Positions 32,012 to 42,640 of a stretch of 64,000 bases of DNA are shown here, in pieces (positions within the stretch are counted from its first letter, which is position 1; each line of letters opens with the position of its first letter). Location: contig JARGSG010000049.1 of the NCBI GenBank assembly GCA_030374805.1, positions 62,001 to 126,000 on the forward strand, written 5' to 3'. The notes under the pieces were generated by a model. It saw nothing but the letters and a program-made list of their open reading frames with translations. It was not told the origin of the DNA and searched no databases. This DNA comes from Gracilaria gracilis (taxonomy: Eukaryota; Rhodophyta; Florideophyceae; Gracilariales; Gracilariaceae). The position numbers and the translations under genes are program-made.

Positions 32012-35000
32012 TCGGAGATCGGCCTGGCCGTTCGTTCTCCCTCAAAAGGCCTAAAGAACCCCCCGAAAACCTTCACTTCACGGCTTTATGCACACGTCAG
32101 GTATACCCACGACCTCCCGCCCGCCGAATCGAACGTTCTCGTCATGGGCATTCAGGAAAGACACCAGTCTACGCAACACGAATTGTGAAGGAAGTTCTGG
32201 CTCTACGCATACGTTCAGGACGACGTAAACCAATCTACTCTTCGTCACAATTTGAAGGTGGATGCATCGACCCCGGCGCGCACAAGTCCGTGTGTGGCTA
32301 TGCGCAGGCCAAAGCCTACTGCCTTCAGTTTGGAACGAAGTTCAAACTGCTTCCATCACCATTTGCGTTCAAATTTGGCGACGGAAACCGAAACAGTCTT
32401 GGTCAAATGCATGTCAGAGTTCCACTTCCCGGAGACACCTTTCATTCGTTTAGCATCGATGTAGTCGACGCTGACATACCATTCTTGATTGGACTGGACC
32501 TCCTCAACCGCTGCGGCGTGTACCTCAACAACGTGACAAATCATTTGGTTCATCACAGCACGAACTCGTCTCTACCTCTCGTAGGCAAGAAAGGTCACAT
32601 GTTCTTGCTCTGGAACGACTCCCATATTCTGTTCACAAGAGCAGAGCTTCTGAAACTGCACGAGCATTTCCACCACCCTACAACCCAAAAGCTGTTCAAC
32701 CTCTTGAAGCGCGCAAGGCCTGCAGACACTACGGCAGAGACTCAGCGCATTTTACATGACATCTCGAAGAAGTGCAACTCTTGTCAGCACTACTCCTCAG
32801 CCCCGTTTCGCTTCAGAGTATCAATCCCAGAAGCCGAAATTCGTTTCAACCAGGAGCTAGCCTTGGATTTGATGTACATCTCATACAAGAGGCGCAAACG
32901 AATCCCAATTCTTCACATCGTCGATACCCAAACCCATTACCAAAATGCAGTAATACTCAAAGGGGAATCGTCGGAACACATCTGGGACGCTTTTCTCGAA
33001 GCATGGGCTACAACATACACTGGTATGCCCAACAAAATCAGAACTGACAAGGGTTCTGTATTCACTTCTAGATACTGGGAGAAATGCACCGGCGACCTTG
33101 GAATCGAACTCCAACTGTCTGGCGTTCAGTCTCACAATAGTATCGGAGTCGGAGAACGGTATCATGCACCACTGCGGCGCATATTCAACACCGTCATGCA
33201 CTCTTGTCCCAACCTTGACCCTGAAATTGCCCTTCGTTTCGCAGTCAAAGGGATGAATGACACAATGGGACCGGAGGGCCTCGTACCTTCGCTGCTAGTG
33301 TATGGGACGCTACCTCGTCTGCCGCTCTCCTCCTCTCCCGTTCCGAAGCAAGAAGAACGCCTACGCGCGTTGGAAGCAGCACGGAGAGAAATGGCAACCA
33401 TAACGGCCAAGTTACGCATTCAACAAGCGTTGAGATCCCGAATTCCACCTGCGTCACGATACCTGGTAGACCCTGGCCACAAAGTACACTACTATGAAGA
33501 GAAGACCAAGAAGTGGCATGGACCACACAAGGTCGTTAAGACTATCGACAAAATAGTGACTATTGATATCGATGGACGCTTAGCTGAGTACAATTTGTCG
33601 CACATCCTGCCCGACCCCTCCACGCATAACGACCGTGAACTGCATCGACTGTTTGAAGGACTACAGCATTTTGGATCAAAGCCACCCATCACCACGTACT
33701 TCACTGAAATTTTGCATCCTTCAGACTACCGTGGCAAATCACAACTCTTTGATGACGCAAAGACCCAAGAGCTAGCAGGTCTTACAAAGCGAGGAGTCTA
33801 CGAAATTTGTTGCCGCGAGGAGCTAGACCCCAGCACTTCACCCAACATTCTCGGAGGCCGCTTTGCTCTCTCCATCAAGAACAAGGACACGAACACAGAA
33901 GTATACAAGGCACGTTTCATAGCTCAAGGTCACACGGACGTCGAGAAAAACCATCTCGTTCACACCGGTACAACATTGAAACAATCGTCTGTGCGCGTTC
34001 TGGTCGCGATTGCTGCTCTATTTGGATTTAGTTTATGGTCGCAGGATATCTCCCAAGCCTACTTGCAATCAGCAAACAAGCTAATGAGGGAAATTTATGT
34101 GAAACCGACAGCCGAGTTTTGTCTTTCTGAGAACAACTTGCTAAAGCTTTTGAAGCCGCTCTACGGATTGAGTGATTCAGGAGACTACTGAAATTCGACG
34201 TTCACCCGACATCTGCGCAACGATCTCTCGATGACCCCTACTGCCGGCGATCTATCATTGTTCTTCAAGACAGTCAACTCGAAACTAGTTGGAATAACAG
34301 GAGCCTACGTAGACGACACCACTAGCACTGGAAACTGTACATTCGAGAAAGACTCTCGAGTAACTGAAGCCCGCTTTGACTCTAAACCACGAGAGTACGA
34401 GAACTTCAGATTTGCTGGTGTCGATGTGGCAAAAACGAAGAATGGTTACAAGCTGCATCAAACACAATTTGCCAACCGCATTAAGTTGCTAAGGCATGGG
34501 GCTACCTATTCTGAGTTTCGATCCAAGCGCCAGGAGTTGGCTTGGTTAACACACACCCGCCCTGATATTTCTGCACCAGTCAATCTATTGGCACAAGTCA
34601 CTGAACTACAGTTCAATCAGGCATCCATCAAAACCATCAATGAGTTAATCCGTCGTGTTCGTGCCACAGCAAACAGGGGTATCCCTCAGCACCACCTCAA
34701 TAAGGACAAGCTCCACATCCGAGTGTATAGCGACAGCTCGTTTTGCAACACCCCATCTTTGCACTCGCAACTTGGCTATCTGATATGTCTTGTTGATGAC
34801 ACCGGTCTACACAATATTATTCACTACAGCAGCTACAAGAGTCGTCGACGTGTTAGGTCCACCATGGGAGCGGAGCTTTATTCTTTCTGCGATGCATTTG
34901 ACTACGCCTATCTGCTGAAACGTGAACTGCAAACCATGCTCGGAAAAAATGTACCGCTTATAATGTTGACGGACAGTGATTCTGTTTTCAAGTCCATCAT

Positions 35001-35226
35001 CAAGAGTACTACGACCACGGAGAAGCGATTAATGCTAGACATCAGAGCAGCCCGTGAAGCTTATCATAATATGGACATAAGTAACATTGGTTGGATACTC
35101 GGAACTGATAATCCCTCTGATGGCTTAACAAAACAGAAACCCTGTCCGCGGCTTGAACATCTTCTCGACACAGGCTACTGCAACAATCCAATACAGCAGT
35201 GGATCATTCGCCGTGTAGACGAATAG
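32003..35226 (+). pseudogene. pol: Copia Pol (protease-integrase-RT-RNase H), one in-frame stop
   Basis: Protease: [14 protein letters not shown] (about 32260; DPGA in place of DTGA/DSGA) and [12 protein letters not shown]. Integrase: [12 protein letters not shown] ... CNSCQ (HHCC), [28 protein letters not shown] and [16 protein letters not shown] (the DDE core). [37 protein letters not shown] followed by TGA at 34189-34191 where Trp is usual, then GAYVDDTTSTGN (about 34303). RNase H: VYSDSSFCNTPSLHSQLGY, STMGAELYSFCDA, MLTDSDSVFKS, and WILGTDNPSDGLTK. There is no ATG near the start, consistent with production as Gag-Pol by frameshift. The TGA is probably a TGG to TGA change; the altered protease site may be another lesion. 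Confidence 0.92.
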
Positions 35227-35238
35227 AGAAAGATTGAG
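35225..35238 (+). promoter_or_regulatory. Copia polypurine tract
   Basis: Purine-rich AGAGAAAGATTGAG directly before the 3' LTR start; overlaps the pol stop region. Expected primer for plus-strand DNA. Confidence 0.6.
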
Positions 35239-35543
35239 TGTTATTGTTTAGAAGGGAGAGTTATCGATTATTTGGACTACTCGTCCAAAGGACGCGTTGA
35301 CCAGCACTACCGATATCGTCTACACAGCATCTTTTTCTACTTATGCCCTATGGAGAAAGCTATGCGTTCTCCTTCTACGAGGTAGGATTATCTTATCGCA
35401 ACAGTAAACTGTTCTACGCTGCTGACTCGTGTCAGTACGCTCGCGCTCATCCCACTCGCCAGTCCTCGTGGACACCCGGAGAACCCGTGTTCTTCGGTGG
35501 GCACACCCATCAACTCCCCCCCCCCCCCCCCCGTTTGTCGACA
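35239..35543 (+). repeat. Copia 3' LTR
   Basis: Matches 29963-30271 with few substitutions (e.g. CGTGCAAAGG vs CGTCCAAAGG, CCTATAG vs CCTATGG) and a shorter C run (35516-35532). Confidence 0.93.
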
Positions 35544-36138
35544 CCAACAAGGTGGTTCTTTAAGCAATGCCAAAATGGTCTGTCCAGACTTCCGAATCGA
35601 CCTTGTACATGCTTGGACTTTTTGTAGTGAGCACTTGCGACGGGGAGGCACAAGGCGTTACATGTTTTGTTTTGTTTGCTAATTGTGGGCAATAGCGTTC
35701 TGTTAATAGGCTGAGAGTAGACCTTTTTCTTAGAGAAAGTTGTCTCTCTTCAAGAAGGGCAACAACTTTTGGGGTTCATGTGGTATGTAAACAATATGGT
35801 GATATGAAAGAAGTACGTGAGGGGAAGGGATGGGATGGGGGCATGGCGGATGGCAGTAAGAGTCGGGGTGCAATGAGGGTGTGGCCCATGATGCTGTGCT
35901 GGCAGGTTGCAAGGCCCGAACAATAAGGCGGACAAGAGATTTGAACGCAGCACAGAGAAATGGAGGGGTATCTACGAAGGGTACGGGTAACCGTTTTAGC
36001 CATGTTAGGTAAGTTAACATTACGTTTGTGGGAAAAAATGTGGTGCGAGTGGCCACATGGAACACTCAGACCGGGAACGAGCCGAGGGAGGGTGTGGAAG
36101 GCCCTATCTACAATAGCACTCGCGTGCTGTCGGACGAA
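35544..36138 (+). repeat. Segment R, copy 1
   Basis: About 90% alike to 42081-42640. Both keep an open reading end SLSNAKM(V/G)CPDFR and WTFCSEHLR followed by MFCFVC, then a noncoding part. Copy 1 has about 35 extra bases near 35948-35985. It begins exactly at the copia target duplication and ends close to the Harbinger target site. Copy 2 is the 3' end of the secreted-protein gene at 40731, so this is an orphan 3' piece of that gene family. Confidence 0.85.
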
Positions 36139-36156
36139 GATAATTGCGCAACCTTA

Positions 36157-36187
36157 GGGCATCTCCACCGGTGACTGTAAAACGCTT
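36157..36187 (+). repeat. Harbinger left TIR
   Basis: GGGCATCTCCACCGGTGACT..., first 14 bases identical to the inverted right end; followed by TGTAAAACG, also present inside the right end. Confidence 0.9.
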
Positions 36188-36429
36188 TAACGACAGCAAT
36201 TTTCGGAATTTTTAGAGGTGGGCTCAGATTTTTATCTCCACCGGGGCGCCGCCAACGCTATCGCTAACGCTATAGCTGTTCGGAGCGCTATAATTCTCGC
36301 TAGAAGTTCATTTTTAGCGAGAGTTTTAGCGTCGCCGCCATACCGAGTCAGCCAATCGCAGACTTACACGAACCGACTGTGGTGCTGTTCAAATTGTCAG
36401 CCAAAGAAGCTCAACTGCTGCTCAAGAAG

Positions 36430-37690
36430 AGTTCACCTGCCGATCTCCACCAACATCCTTGCGCACCTCACTCAACTCTCTTGCACACTTTTCCTCGTTC
36501 CCCTCCTCCCCTTTTGCTTTCTCAACCGCAGCTAAGTTCCTTCCCGCTCCTTCGCGCCTACGTTCTTCTTCTATCTGTAGCCGCCGTCTCCTCCCTTGCT
36601 CCCGAGTAACTGCAAGCCGTACCACCGCCGTGCTCCGGCCTCTCACGCTGCACCTCCCGCGCGTCCTCCCGCTGCCACCTCGCCGCAACAATTGATTGCT
36701 CCTTTGCGCCAAAAAAGGTCTTCAACCTTTTGCCTCCGCCGCCCTTGTCGCACCCGCGTTGGTGTGCGCCCCATCGCCGCAGTCCTTCCAGTGCTCGGAC
36801 GCAACCGCTCCAACCCCCCCTCCCGCCCCTACTCCCTCTCTCCTTCCCGCTCCCGCTCCTACTACCGCTCCCGTCCCCGCTCCCGCTCCCATCGCAACGC
36901 AACAGTGGCGTCCAAGGCGATTTCCTTGGTGAAGTTTCTCGCCCCCTTGCGCCACCGCACTTCGCCCACCTTTCGCCGCCATCGCCTTCGTCGCGCTTGC
37001 GTTGCTGCGCGCCGAACCACCGCCGTGCTCCCGTCCCCAGCGCGGCTCCTCCTGCTCCCGCTCTCGCTTCCACCGCCCTACGCCGCGCCGCCCCCGTGCC
37101 CCCGCCTCCGGCGCGGCTCCTCCTGCTCTCGCTCCCGCTTCCACCGGCCGGCAACGGTAGCGTGCGGCCCGCCTTTCGTAGTGACGGTGCTCGCTTAATC
37201 GCGCCAGCTGACGTCTTCCACCTTTCGAAGCTGTCGCCTTCGTCGCGCCCGCATTGCTGCGCGCCGCGCCGCTGCCGTGCTTTTGCCTCCCGCACAGTCG
37301 CTTCTGCTCTTGCTATTGCTCCAACCGCGCTGCACTGGGGGCGTGCGGCTCGCACTTCGTAGACACAGTGCTCGTCTTTGTTTCCAAACCACCGCGCCCC
37401 CGCCTCTCTAAGCTTAACCTACCGCACCACCTCTTTGCGTTTAGTGTGGTTCTCTGCTTCCCTACAAGCACGTCTTCGCGCTATTCTGGGCTCCGCAACG
37501 CCACCGTCTTTCTAGGAGGTCAACCGCCTTGTCGCCTTTCTACAGACTCTGTCGCATTTCTCTTCCTAGTTCGACTCTGCGCTTCTCCGGCCTGTTCTCT
37601 GATCTCACAACGCGCAGCTTTTGCCTGTCCTTTTGCTGCGCTGCATAACCGCCAGTCAACAACTCGTCGCTGCGCCGTGGGTGTCTGGCC
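36430..37690 (+). other. GC-rich internally repetitive region of Harbinger
   Basis: Very GC-rich and pyrimidine-rich on the plus strand, with imperfect repeats (CGCGGCTCCTCCTGCTC at about 37041 and 37118; GCCGCCGTGCTCC-like blocks). Several long open frames exist on both strands but have low-complexity Arg/Pro/Ala/Gly composition, so I treat them as by-products. It could be the 5' leader or coding exons of ORF1. Confidence 0.45.
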
Positions 37691-38798
37691 ATGGCTTCCA
37701 CTCCATCGCTGGGAGAAACGCCTGCGAAACAGAACTGTTCTATCAAAAGTCACCGCGGCAAGCAGCCGCAATGGAAAGATGTGGACACTATGGCGGCAAC
37801 AATGGCCACTGTTCGTCTTCCGGACGCCTCAATCAACGGTTCAAAGCAAAAGAAATCGGACTGGCACGCGCAGCTAAAGAAGGAGTTTGACCGCTTGCTG
37901 GGTGTTCTAATTCCTGAGCACCCCGAACTCAATAACCGGCAACGCATGGATGTCTGGAAAGCTCGCTCTGGTCGCGGGCGTGGCAGAGCAGAGACAGAAG
38001 GGGCTTGCACTTTGTCGTAAACTGAAAGGATGCTTGCGAGTTGGTGCAAGCACAGCAAACAACTGGTAACGCCACAGACGAAGATAAGATGCGCTGTGCC
38101 GTCGGACTCCTTAATAACGTTATCAAGACCTCACATTTTTATGATGTGTTCCGTAATCCGAGCTATGTCATTGGGAAAGCGTTCCCGTATCCAAAGATAT
38201 TTGACTGGCTCAGCAATGACACGTCTGAACTGGACCCTGTGCCACTGACCGTGGATCATAGCACGGAAACTGTGAGTCAGCGAATGGACACCCCAGTTGA
38301 AGGAGAACAAGCAGCATGTAATGTAAACGGGGCGGTCCAGTCCGGTGTGGATAGAGGTAGCTTGGATGAAGGTTTTTGAAGGACAACGTGAAAGCCGCAA
38401 ACCGACCATTAGGCGTGAAGACCGCAAAGGCGGCCAAGAGGGCCAAAAGAGAAGCGGCTGCCGAGGATGTTGCTCTGAAAACTGCGTTGGACTCCTGGAC
38501 GAAAGGGTTCGCGGATGCGAGTAGTGCATCAATCGACGCAGCGAATACGAGAGCAATGATGGATAGGGAGCATTCCCACAGAGAATACGTGCTAAAGAAA
38601 GAGGCAGACGAGCTAGAGGCGGTAAAGGTGCTTTTTAATGACGAGGATGAAGAAAGCCGGCAGTACAGGAGGGCGTTGAAACGAAAGAGGCTTCGGAAGC
38701 TTTTACGGGAGGAGGGTATAGAAGGGCAGTCAACCAATGCGAACGTCAATAGAGCGATGGACAATCGAGATCATGCTGATACATCTGTAAACCCTTGA
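37691..38798 (+). pseudogene. Harbinger ORF1: Myb/NAM-associated DNA-binding partner
   Basis: ATG 37691 (MASTPSLGETPAKQ). Frames: 37691-38020, then 38041-38379 (AVGLLNNVIKTSHFYDVFRN and YPKIFDWLSND), then to 38798. The last part has NRPLGVKTAKAAKRAKREAA (about 38397-38456), the RPxGxKxAK signature of the NAM-associated domain in Harbinger partner proteins, followed by a charged coiled coil (EADELEAVKVLFNDEDEESR) and KRKRLRKLLREE. This partner usually brings transposase to the nucleus and to TIR DNA. Three phases imply frameshifts or short introns. It overlaps the 3' end of the transposase gene. Confidence 0.6.
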
Positions 38799-40168
38799 CA
38801 TTCCAAGTAGTCGTCAAGATCCCCCTTGCCACATCTTTCCCAAATGGCGTCAGCGAGAGCATTTGTAAGCATGGAGTGGTCATTAATATCTTCAATACTA
38901 TCGACGCGATCACGATAGAAATCAGCTTTTGCATAGCTCTCAATAGGAGCTACGCATGACCTGATTGGAACAATTGCAGCATCAGGGTCGATACTAACGA
39001 TGTTGACAGTGCCCATGTCCCTTACATCACGTGCCTCAATTATCATGTTGTGCAGAATGGCACAAGCTCGAACAATAAAATCCATATCTTCTGTGTACCA
39101 AACACGAGAAGGATTGGCAAGAATATGCCACCTGCTAAACAAAACGGCGCACAATCGCTCTACACTCTTTCTAAACGCCTCTTGTGAGCGCGAGAATGCC
39201 TTTTCTCTTTTTGTCTTGGGGTTCGGAATGGTCTTCAAAAATATACGAAACATAGGATATATGCCATCAACCACCCAATAAAACCAGTCTAGAACGCGAC
39301 CAGCGACTTTAAACTCTGTCTTAAAAGCAGGCCATGCGCCGCTGGGAACATCTACGAAACATGGAGAACAATCATGGATATTGAGGTCATTTAGAGCTCC
39401 TGGAAAGCCAAATTTGAGGTGCCATATCCAAAGTCTATCGTCGAAAACGGTTTCAAGACGCAGTTCCGGCACTTTCGATTTTCCTATATTACGACGTTGC
39501 TCCGCTACTGCACCACAGTAAAGTTGCCATCCGGAGCAGTCCAATGAGCCTAACGCACCCGGAAAGCCAAGTTTTGAATGTCGTTCCATTATCAGCTTCA
39601 GATCGGCTTCTGTAGGTCTTCGTAGGTACTGCGGACCAAACTTTTTGCAAACTGTCCACACAAAATGTTTTCGACAATCATGTATGGTTGACTCTGAGAG
39701 CCTTGTAAATTCTGTTAGTGAATCGGCAGAAACTTCGAGACTGAGTTGTCGCAATGCTGCTACCAATTTTTGATGAGTACTGGCAGAAGATACGTCTGTA
39801 CAGTCCTTTGTCTCCCAAAAATACTTGTCTACTTCTTTTTCTCCACTGTACACGGTTTCATAGACAGACCGTGGCATTCTGAATCGTCTTTCAAACTTTT
39901 CTTCGGAAAGAACTGGGCCAAAGTTGCCATTGCAGTGATTTCGTGATCCAGGGTCCGCAAAATACGCGTCGTGAATGCTTCTTGCGGCTTGTTTTCGTCC
40001 TATGTTTTTGTTTGCTGACTTTCCGAGAACAGATCCACCGTGCTTGGGACGTGTATAGCGACGTTTGCGGATTTTTCTACGCACTAGTAATGCAGCGACA
40101 AGGAATGTGGTAAAGGTCGCTGCACTTTCAGAAAATGGGAACGAGTTGTCATCAAGGTGGAATTCCAT
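38771..40168 (-). CDS. PIF/Harbinger transposase
   Basis: Intact 465-codon frame from ATG at 40166-40168. N-terminal hydrophobic/basic segment (FLVAALLVRRKIRKRRYTR), then FRMPRSVYETVYSG and DCRKHFVWTVCKKFG. Catalytic DDE_4-type core: GFPGALGSLDCSGWQLY (first Asp), FGFPGALNDLNIHDCSP (second Asp), YWVVDGIYPMFRIFLKTI, and FSRSQEAFRKSVERLCAVL with the Glu region, then VRACAILHNMIIE. This order (GFPG..GxxD, NDxNI, Y.L.DGIYP, E.A.RK.VER.FGVL, ..C.ILHNM) is the Harbinger pattern. The enzyme cuts and moves the element, with TTA targets. Length is usual. Likely recently active or still capable. Confidence 0.93.
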   Translation of the reverse strand: MEFHLDDNSFPFSESAATFTTFLVAALLVRRKIRKRRYTRPKHGGSVLGKSANKNIGRKQAARSIHDAYFADPGSRNHCNGNFGPVLSEEKFERRFRMPRSVYETVYSGEKEVDKYFWETKDCTDVSSASTHQKLVAALRQLSLEVSADSLTEFTRLSESTIHDCRKHFVWTVCKKFGPQYLRRPTEADLKLIMERHSKLGFPGALGSLDCSGWQLYCGAVAEQRRNIGKSKVPELRLETVFDDRLWIWHLKFGFPGALNDLNIHDCSPCFVDVPSGAWPAFKTEFKVAGRVLDWFYWVVDGIYPMFRIFLKTIPNPKTKREKAFSRSQEAFRKSVERLCAVLFSRWHILANPSRVWYTEDMDFIVRACAILHNMIIEARDVRDMGTVNIVSIDPDAAIVPIRSCVAPIESYAKADFYRDRVDSIEDINDHSMLTNALADAIWERCGKGDLDDYLECQGFTDVSA

Positions 40169-40303
40169 CTCTTAGTATCGCATACTGCGGGTAGCGAGGA
40201 CGTCTAGGATTTCACCGGTGGAGATGATCAATTATGGAGTTATATCGTTTAGGCGGCACCCAATAAAATCAGTACACGTTTCCGAAAGCTATTACCGTTT
40301 TAC

Positions 40304-40333
40304 AGTTTTACGGTCTGCTCGGTGGAGATGCCC
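40304..40333 (-). repeat. Harbinger right TIR
   Basis: Reverse complement reads GGGCATCTCCACCGAGCAGA; the first 14 bases match the left TIR; the inner part again holds TGTAAAACG. Confidence 0.9.
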
Positions 40334-40572
40334 TTACTATCATATACTAAAGGTAAGGTCGCACTACCCAGGGGTAGCACGATAGGGCGATGCGGTGTAT
40401 GATACAGTGCATTTTGATGGATGAGGAAAGCCGTAGAAAACTGTTGTGTAGGAAGAAACGCTCTTGATTTTGGGTACTGAGTGTTCATTCAAGTGGAGTA
40501 CAAGTTGGTCATGGAAAGCTTTGTTTTCATCCGAGCTCAACTGGTTTTGTCATTCCTTCACCTTGCACGTGG

Positions 40573-40580
40573 TATATAAA
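40573..40580 (+). promoter_or_regulatory. TATA box of the 40731 gene
   Basis: TATATAAA in CACGTGGTATATAAACAAAA, 150 bp upstream of ATG 40731; CACGTGG just before it is a G-box-like sequence. Confidence 0.6.
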
Positions 40581-40730
40581 CAAAACGCCGCGCCGCGCTG
40601 AAAGCATTTCGTTTTGAGTTAGCAGCATTTTCTGGCAGCTTCCAACGTTGATTACGTCAAACAACAAAACAAATCACACCCGCGCCCAAACAAAGAATAC
40701 CGTTTGTTCACTTATGAACCGAAGGGCAGT

Positions 40731-42164
40731 ATGTGGTCATTTCTGTATCCAATTGTTTCCGTCATATTTTTTGTGTTCTCCAGTTCCCACCATTTGGTTC
40801 ACGCAGAATCATCTTCTCTTCGTCCTTTTCTCTGTAGTTTTGGTAACAATCAACTGAAAAACCGAATGTTGGATTTAGTAGGACCGTTTGGGTTGAGCAG
40901 TGATGCACGGTGTGACGATCTATCGCCTGCGGTTTGCAACCATTCGTCATTGATGAATGCATCTACTTTTCAGAGTACTAGGTTCAGTGAGAAAAGTTTG
41001 GAAGCAGAAAAGCTTGGAAAAGATGATTGCTTTGGCGAAACATGTTTCAATGGCCCCCATTTCAATTTCCAAAAAGTAGAAGATGGGAATATTGGACTTT
41101 CTGTACCCGTAAATGGAAAGAAGAGCAAGGAGGGAACAGGTCTAACACTGATTGTAGGAGACGAGAAGGTAACTGTGAAAACAAATGGAACAAGGACGTT
41201 TATTATTCGAAACAACAAGTTGGCGGTAGTGCAAGTGATAGAAGACGAAGTGACACCAAAATTAGAGGGAGAGGTAACCCTACGTGATTCTCGTGATGAT
41301 ATTTTTGTGTGGAGTGAACTTTATGTTTGGAACGAGTATGTTCTGTTGATTGGAAACGCAGCTGCAAACAAGAATCCATGTCTACCATACTCGCTTCTGT
41401 CACGGCGAGCAGATGAAGATGATTTAGAATGGACTGCTATATTTCAAGTGCGAGTTGCGAATGGCAGCGTGGAGCTTGTGTCTCAATTATGCACTCGGGC
41501 GAGGCTGTTGAACACAGTTGTGGAAGAAGGGCGGGCTCAAATTTCAATTTCGTACAGGCCAGGGTTTGAGTTTCGGAGCGCGAATTGCACTTTTTCTTGT
41601 GCTGAAGCCGAATTGCACAATCGCAAAGCGATTCGGGACTCAAAAGAAAGCGACTGGTATGCGAAGTTTTATCATGTGGGGAATGAGAGAATATTCGGCG
41701 TGCGCAAGGTTTCTTCCGGGCTGCTACGTTCATGTGCGAGCAATAAATGGGCAAAAGAAGGGACGGCAAATGCGGAGGTGCAAAGTGATGTAACGTTTTA
41801 TATAGGAGAAAATGTGTTGGCAAGAATGATTTCTGTTGCAAGGGTTCAAGCACGCACTCCCCTATTCAGACGGCTCTCACAGCAGTTCTTGGGAACAGTG
41901 GGAACTGAGAATGGGCTATTTCGAAGCGAATGCGGCTCATGCTGTGAAAATTCCAAGAAACTGGCGCAGGCGCTTGGATGGGCAGCAGGTGACTGCGGAA
42001 GTTGCTGGGTTAGCTCGGCGGCACTTCGGAATCCTGGCAGTGGGTGCGCTGCTCGAAGTTCTTTGGGGGAGAAGGGGTATCCAACAAGGTGCTTCTTTAA
42101 GCAATGCCAAAATGGGCTGTCCAGACTTCCGAGTCGACCTTGTACATGTTTGGACTTTTTGTAG
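40731..42164 (+). CDS. Secreted protein of unknown function
   Basis: Start chosen at ATG 40731 because it begins a clear signal peptide (MWSFLYPIVSVIFFVFSSSH, then HLVHAESS as likely cleavage area). About 478 codons. Middle: CFGETCFNGPHFNFQKVEDG, GTGLTLIVGDEKVTVKTNGT, VWSELYVWNEYVLLIGNAAA, with many Cys and N-x-S/T sites; it looks like an extracellular beta-rich domain. Near 41870 another frame contains a hydrophobic HFGILAVGALLEVLWG that could be a C-terminal membrane anchor, so a frameshift or splice may exist there. The last 80 bp are shared with segment R copy 1. TATA box at 40573. Not related to any protein I know. Confidence 0.6.
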   Translation: MWSFLYPIVSVIFFVFSSSHHLVHAESSSLRPFLCSFGNNQLKNRMLDLVGPFGLSSDARCDDLSPAVCNHSSLMNASTFQSTRFSEKSLEAEKLGKDDCFGETCFNGPHFNFQKVEDGNIGLSVPVNGKKSKEGTGLTLIVGDEKVTVKTNGTRTFIIRNNKLAVVQVIEDEVTPKLEGEVTLRDSRDDIFVWSELYVWNEYVLLIGNAAANKNPCLPYSLLSRRADEDDLEWTAIFQVRVANGSVELVSQLCTRARLLNTVVEEGRAQISISYRPGFEFRSANCTFSCAEAELHNRKAIRDSKESDWYAKFYHVGNERIFGVRKVSSGLLRSCASNKWAKEGTANAEVQSDVTFYIGENVLARMISVARVQARTPLFRRLSQQFLGTVGTENGLFRSECGSCCENSKKLAQALGWAAGDCGSCWVSSAALRNPGSGCAARSSLGEKGYPTRCFFKQCQNGLSRLPSRPCTCLDFL

Positions 42165-42640
42165 TGAGCACTTGCGATGGGGAGGCATAAGGCGTTACAT
42201 GTTTTGTTTTGTTTGCTAATTATGGGCAATAGTTTTCTGTTAATAGGCTGAAAGTAGAACTTTTTCTTAGAGAAAGTTGTCTCTCTTCACCAAGGGCAAC
42301 AACTTTTGGGGGTTCATGTGGTTTGTAAACAATATGGTGATATAAAAAGAAGTACGTGAAGGGGAAGGGATGGGATGGGGGCATGGCGGATGGCAGTGGG
42401 AGTCGGGGTGCAATGAGGGTGTGGCGCATGATGCTGTGCTGGCAGCTTGCAAGGCCCGAACAATAAGGCGGTCAAGAGATTTGAACAAACGCTACCGTTT
42501 TACCCATGTTAGGTAAGTTAACATTACGTTTGTGAGAAAAAATGTGGTGTGAGTGGCCACATGGGACATTCAGACCGGCAACGAGCCGAGGCAGGGTGTG
42601 GAAGGCCGTATCTACAATGGCACTCGCGTGCTGTCGGACG
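42081..42640 (+). repeat. Segment R, copy 2
   Basis: Homologous to 35544-36138, beginning at CCAACAAGGTG. Here it carries the end of the secreted-protein gene. Homology ends near 42640 where copy 1 meets the Harbinger insertion region. Confidence 0.85.

Larger units (their letters stand above)
29958..35548 (+). mobile_element. Complete Ty1/copia retrotransposon with target duplication
   Basis: LTRs of about 309 and 305 bp bound a 5.58-kb element (29963-35543). CCAAC occurs directly outside both ends (29958-29962 and 35544-35548), a 5-bp target duplication. LTRs begin TGTTATTG and end GTCGACA (TG...CA). Gag, then protease-integrase-RT-RNase H in that order, which defines copia. Pol has one stop (34189). 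LTRs differ at only a few sites and in C-run length, indicating recent insertion. Confidence 0.95.
36154..40336 (+). mobile_element. PIF/Harbinger DNA transposon
   Basis: TIRs GGGCATCTCCACCG (36157) and, on the other strand, GGGCATCTCCACCG (40333), flanked by TTA at 36154-36156 and TTA at 40334-40336, the standard 3-bp Harbinger duplication. Subterminal TGTAAAACG repeats occur at both ends. It carries the two standard genes, a Myb/NAM-associated protein (plus) and a DDE transposase (minus), convergent and overlapping by 28 bp. Length 4177 bp between TSDs. The transposase frame is intact. Confidence 0.93.

Noticed and set aside
35343-35651. Short ORFs in the copia LTR that join segment R
   Set aside because: Also present in the 5' LTR up to the C run; joining to R is a by-product of the insertion.
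36558-37355. 265-codon Arg/Gly/Ala-rich minus frame in the Harbinger GC-rich region
   Set aside because: Low complexity in a GC-rich repeat block with open frames on all phases; no domain.
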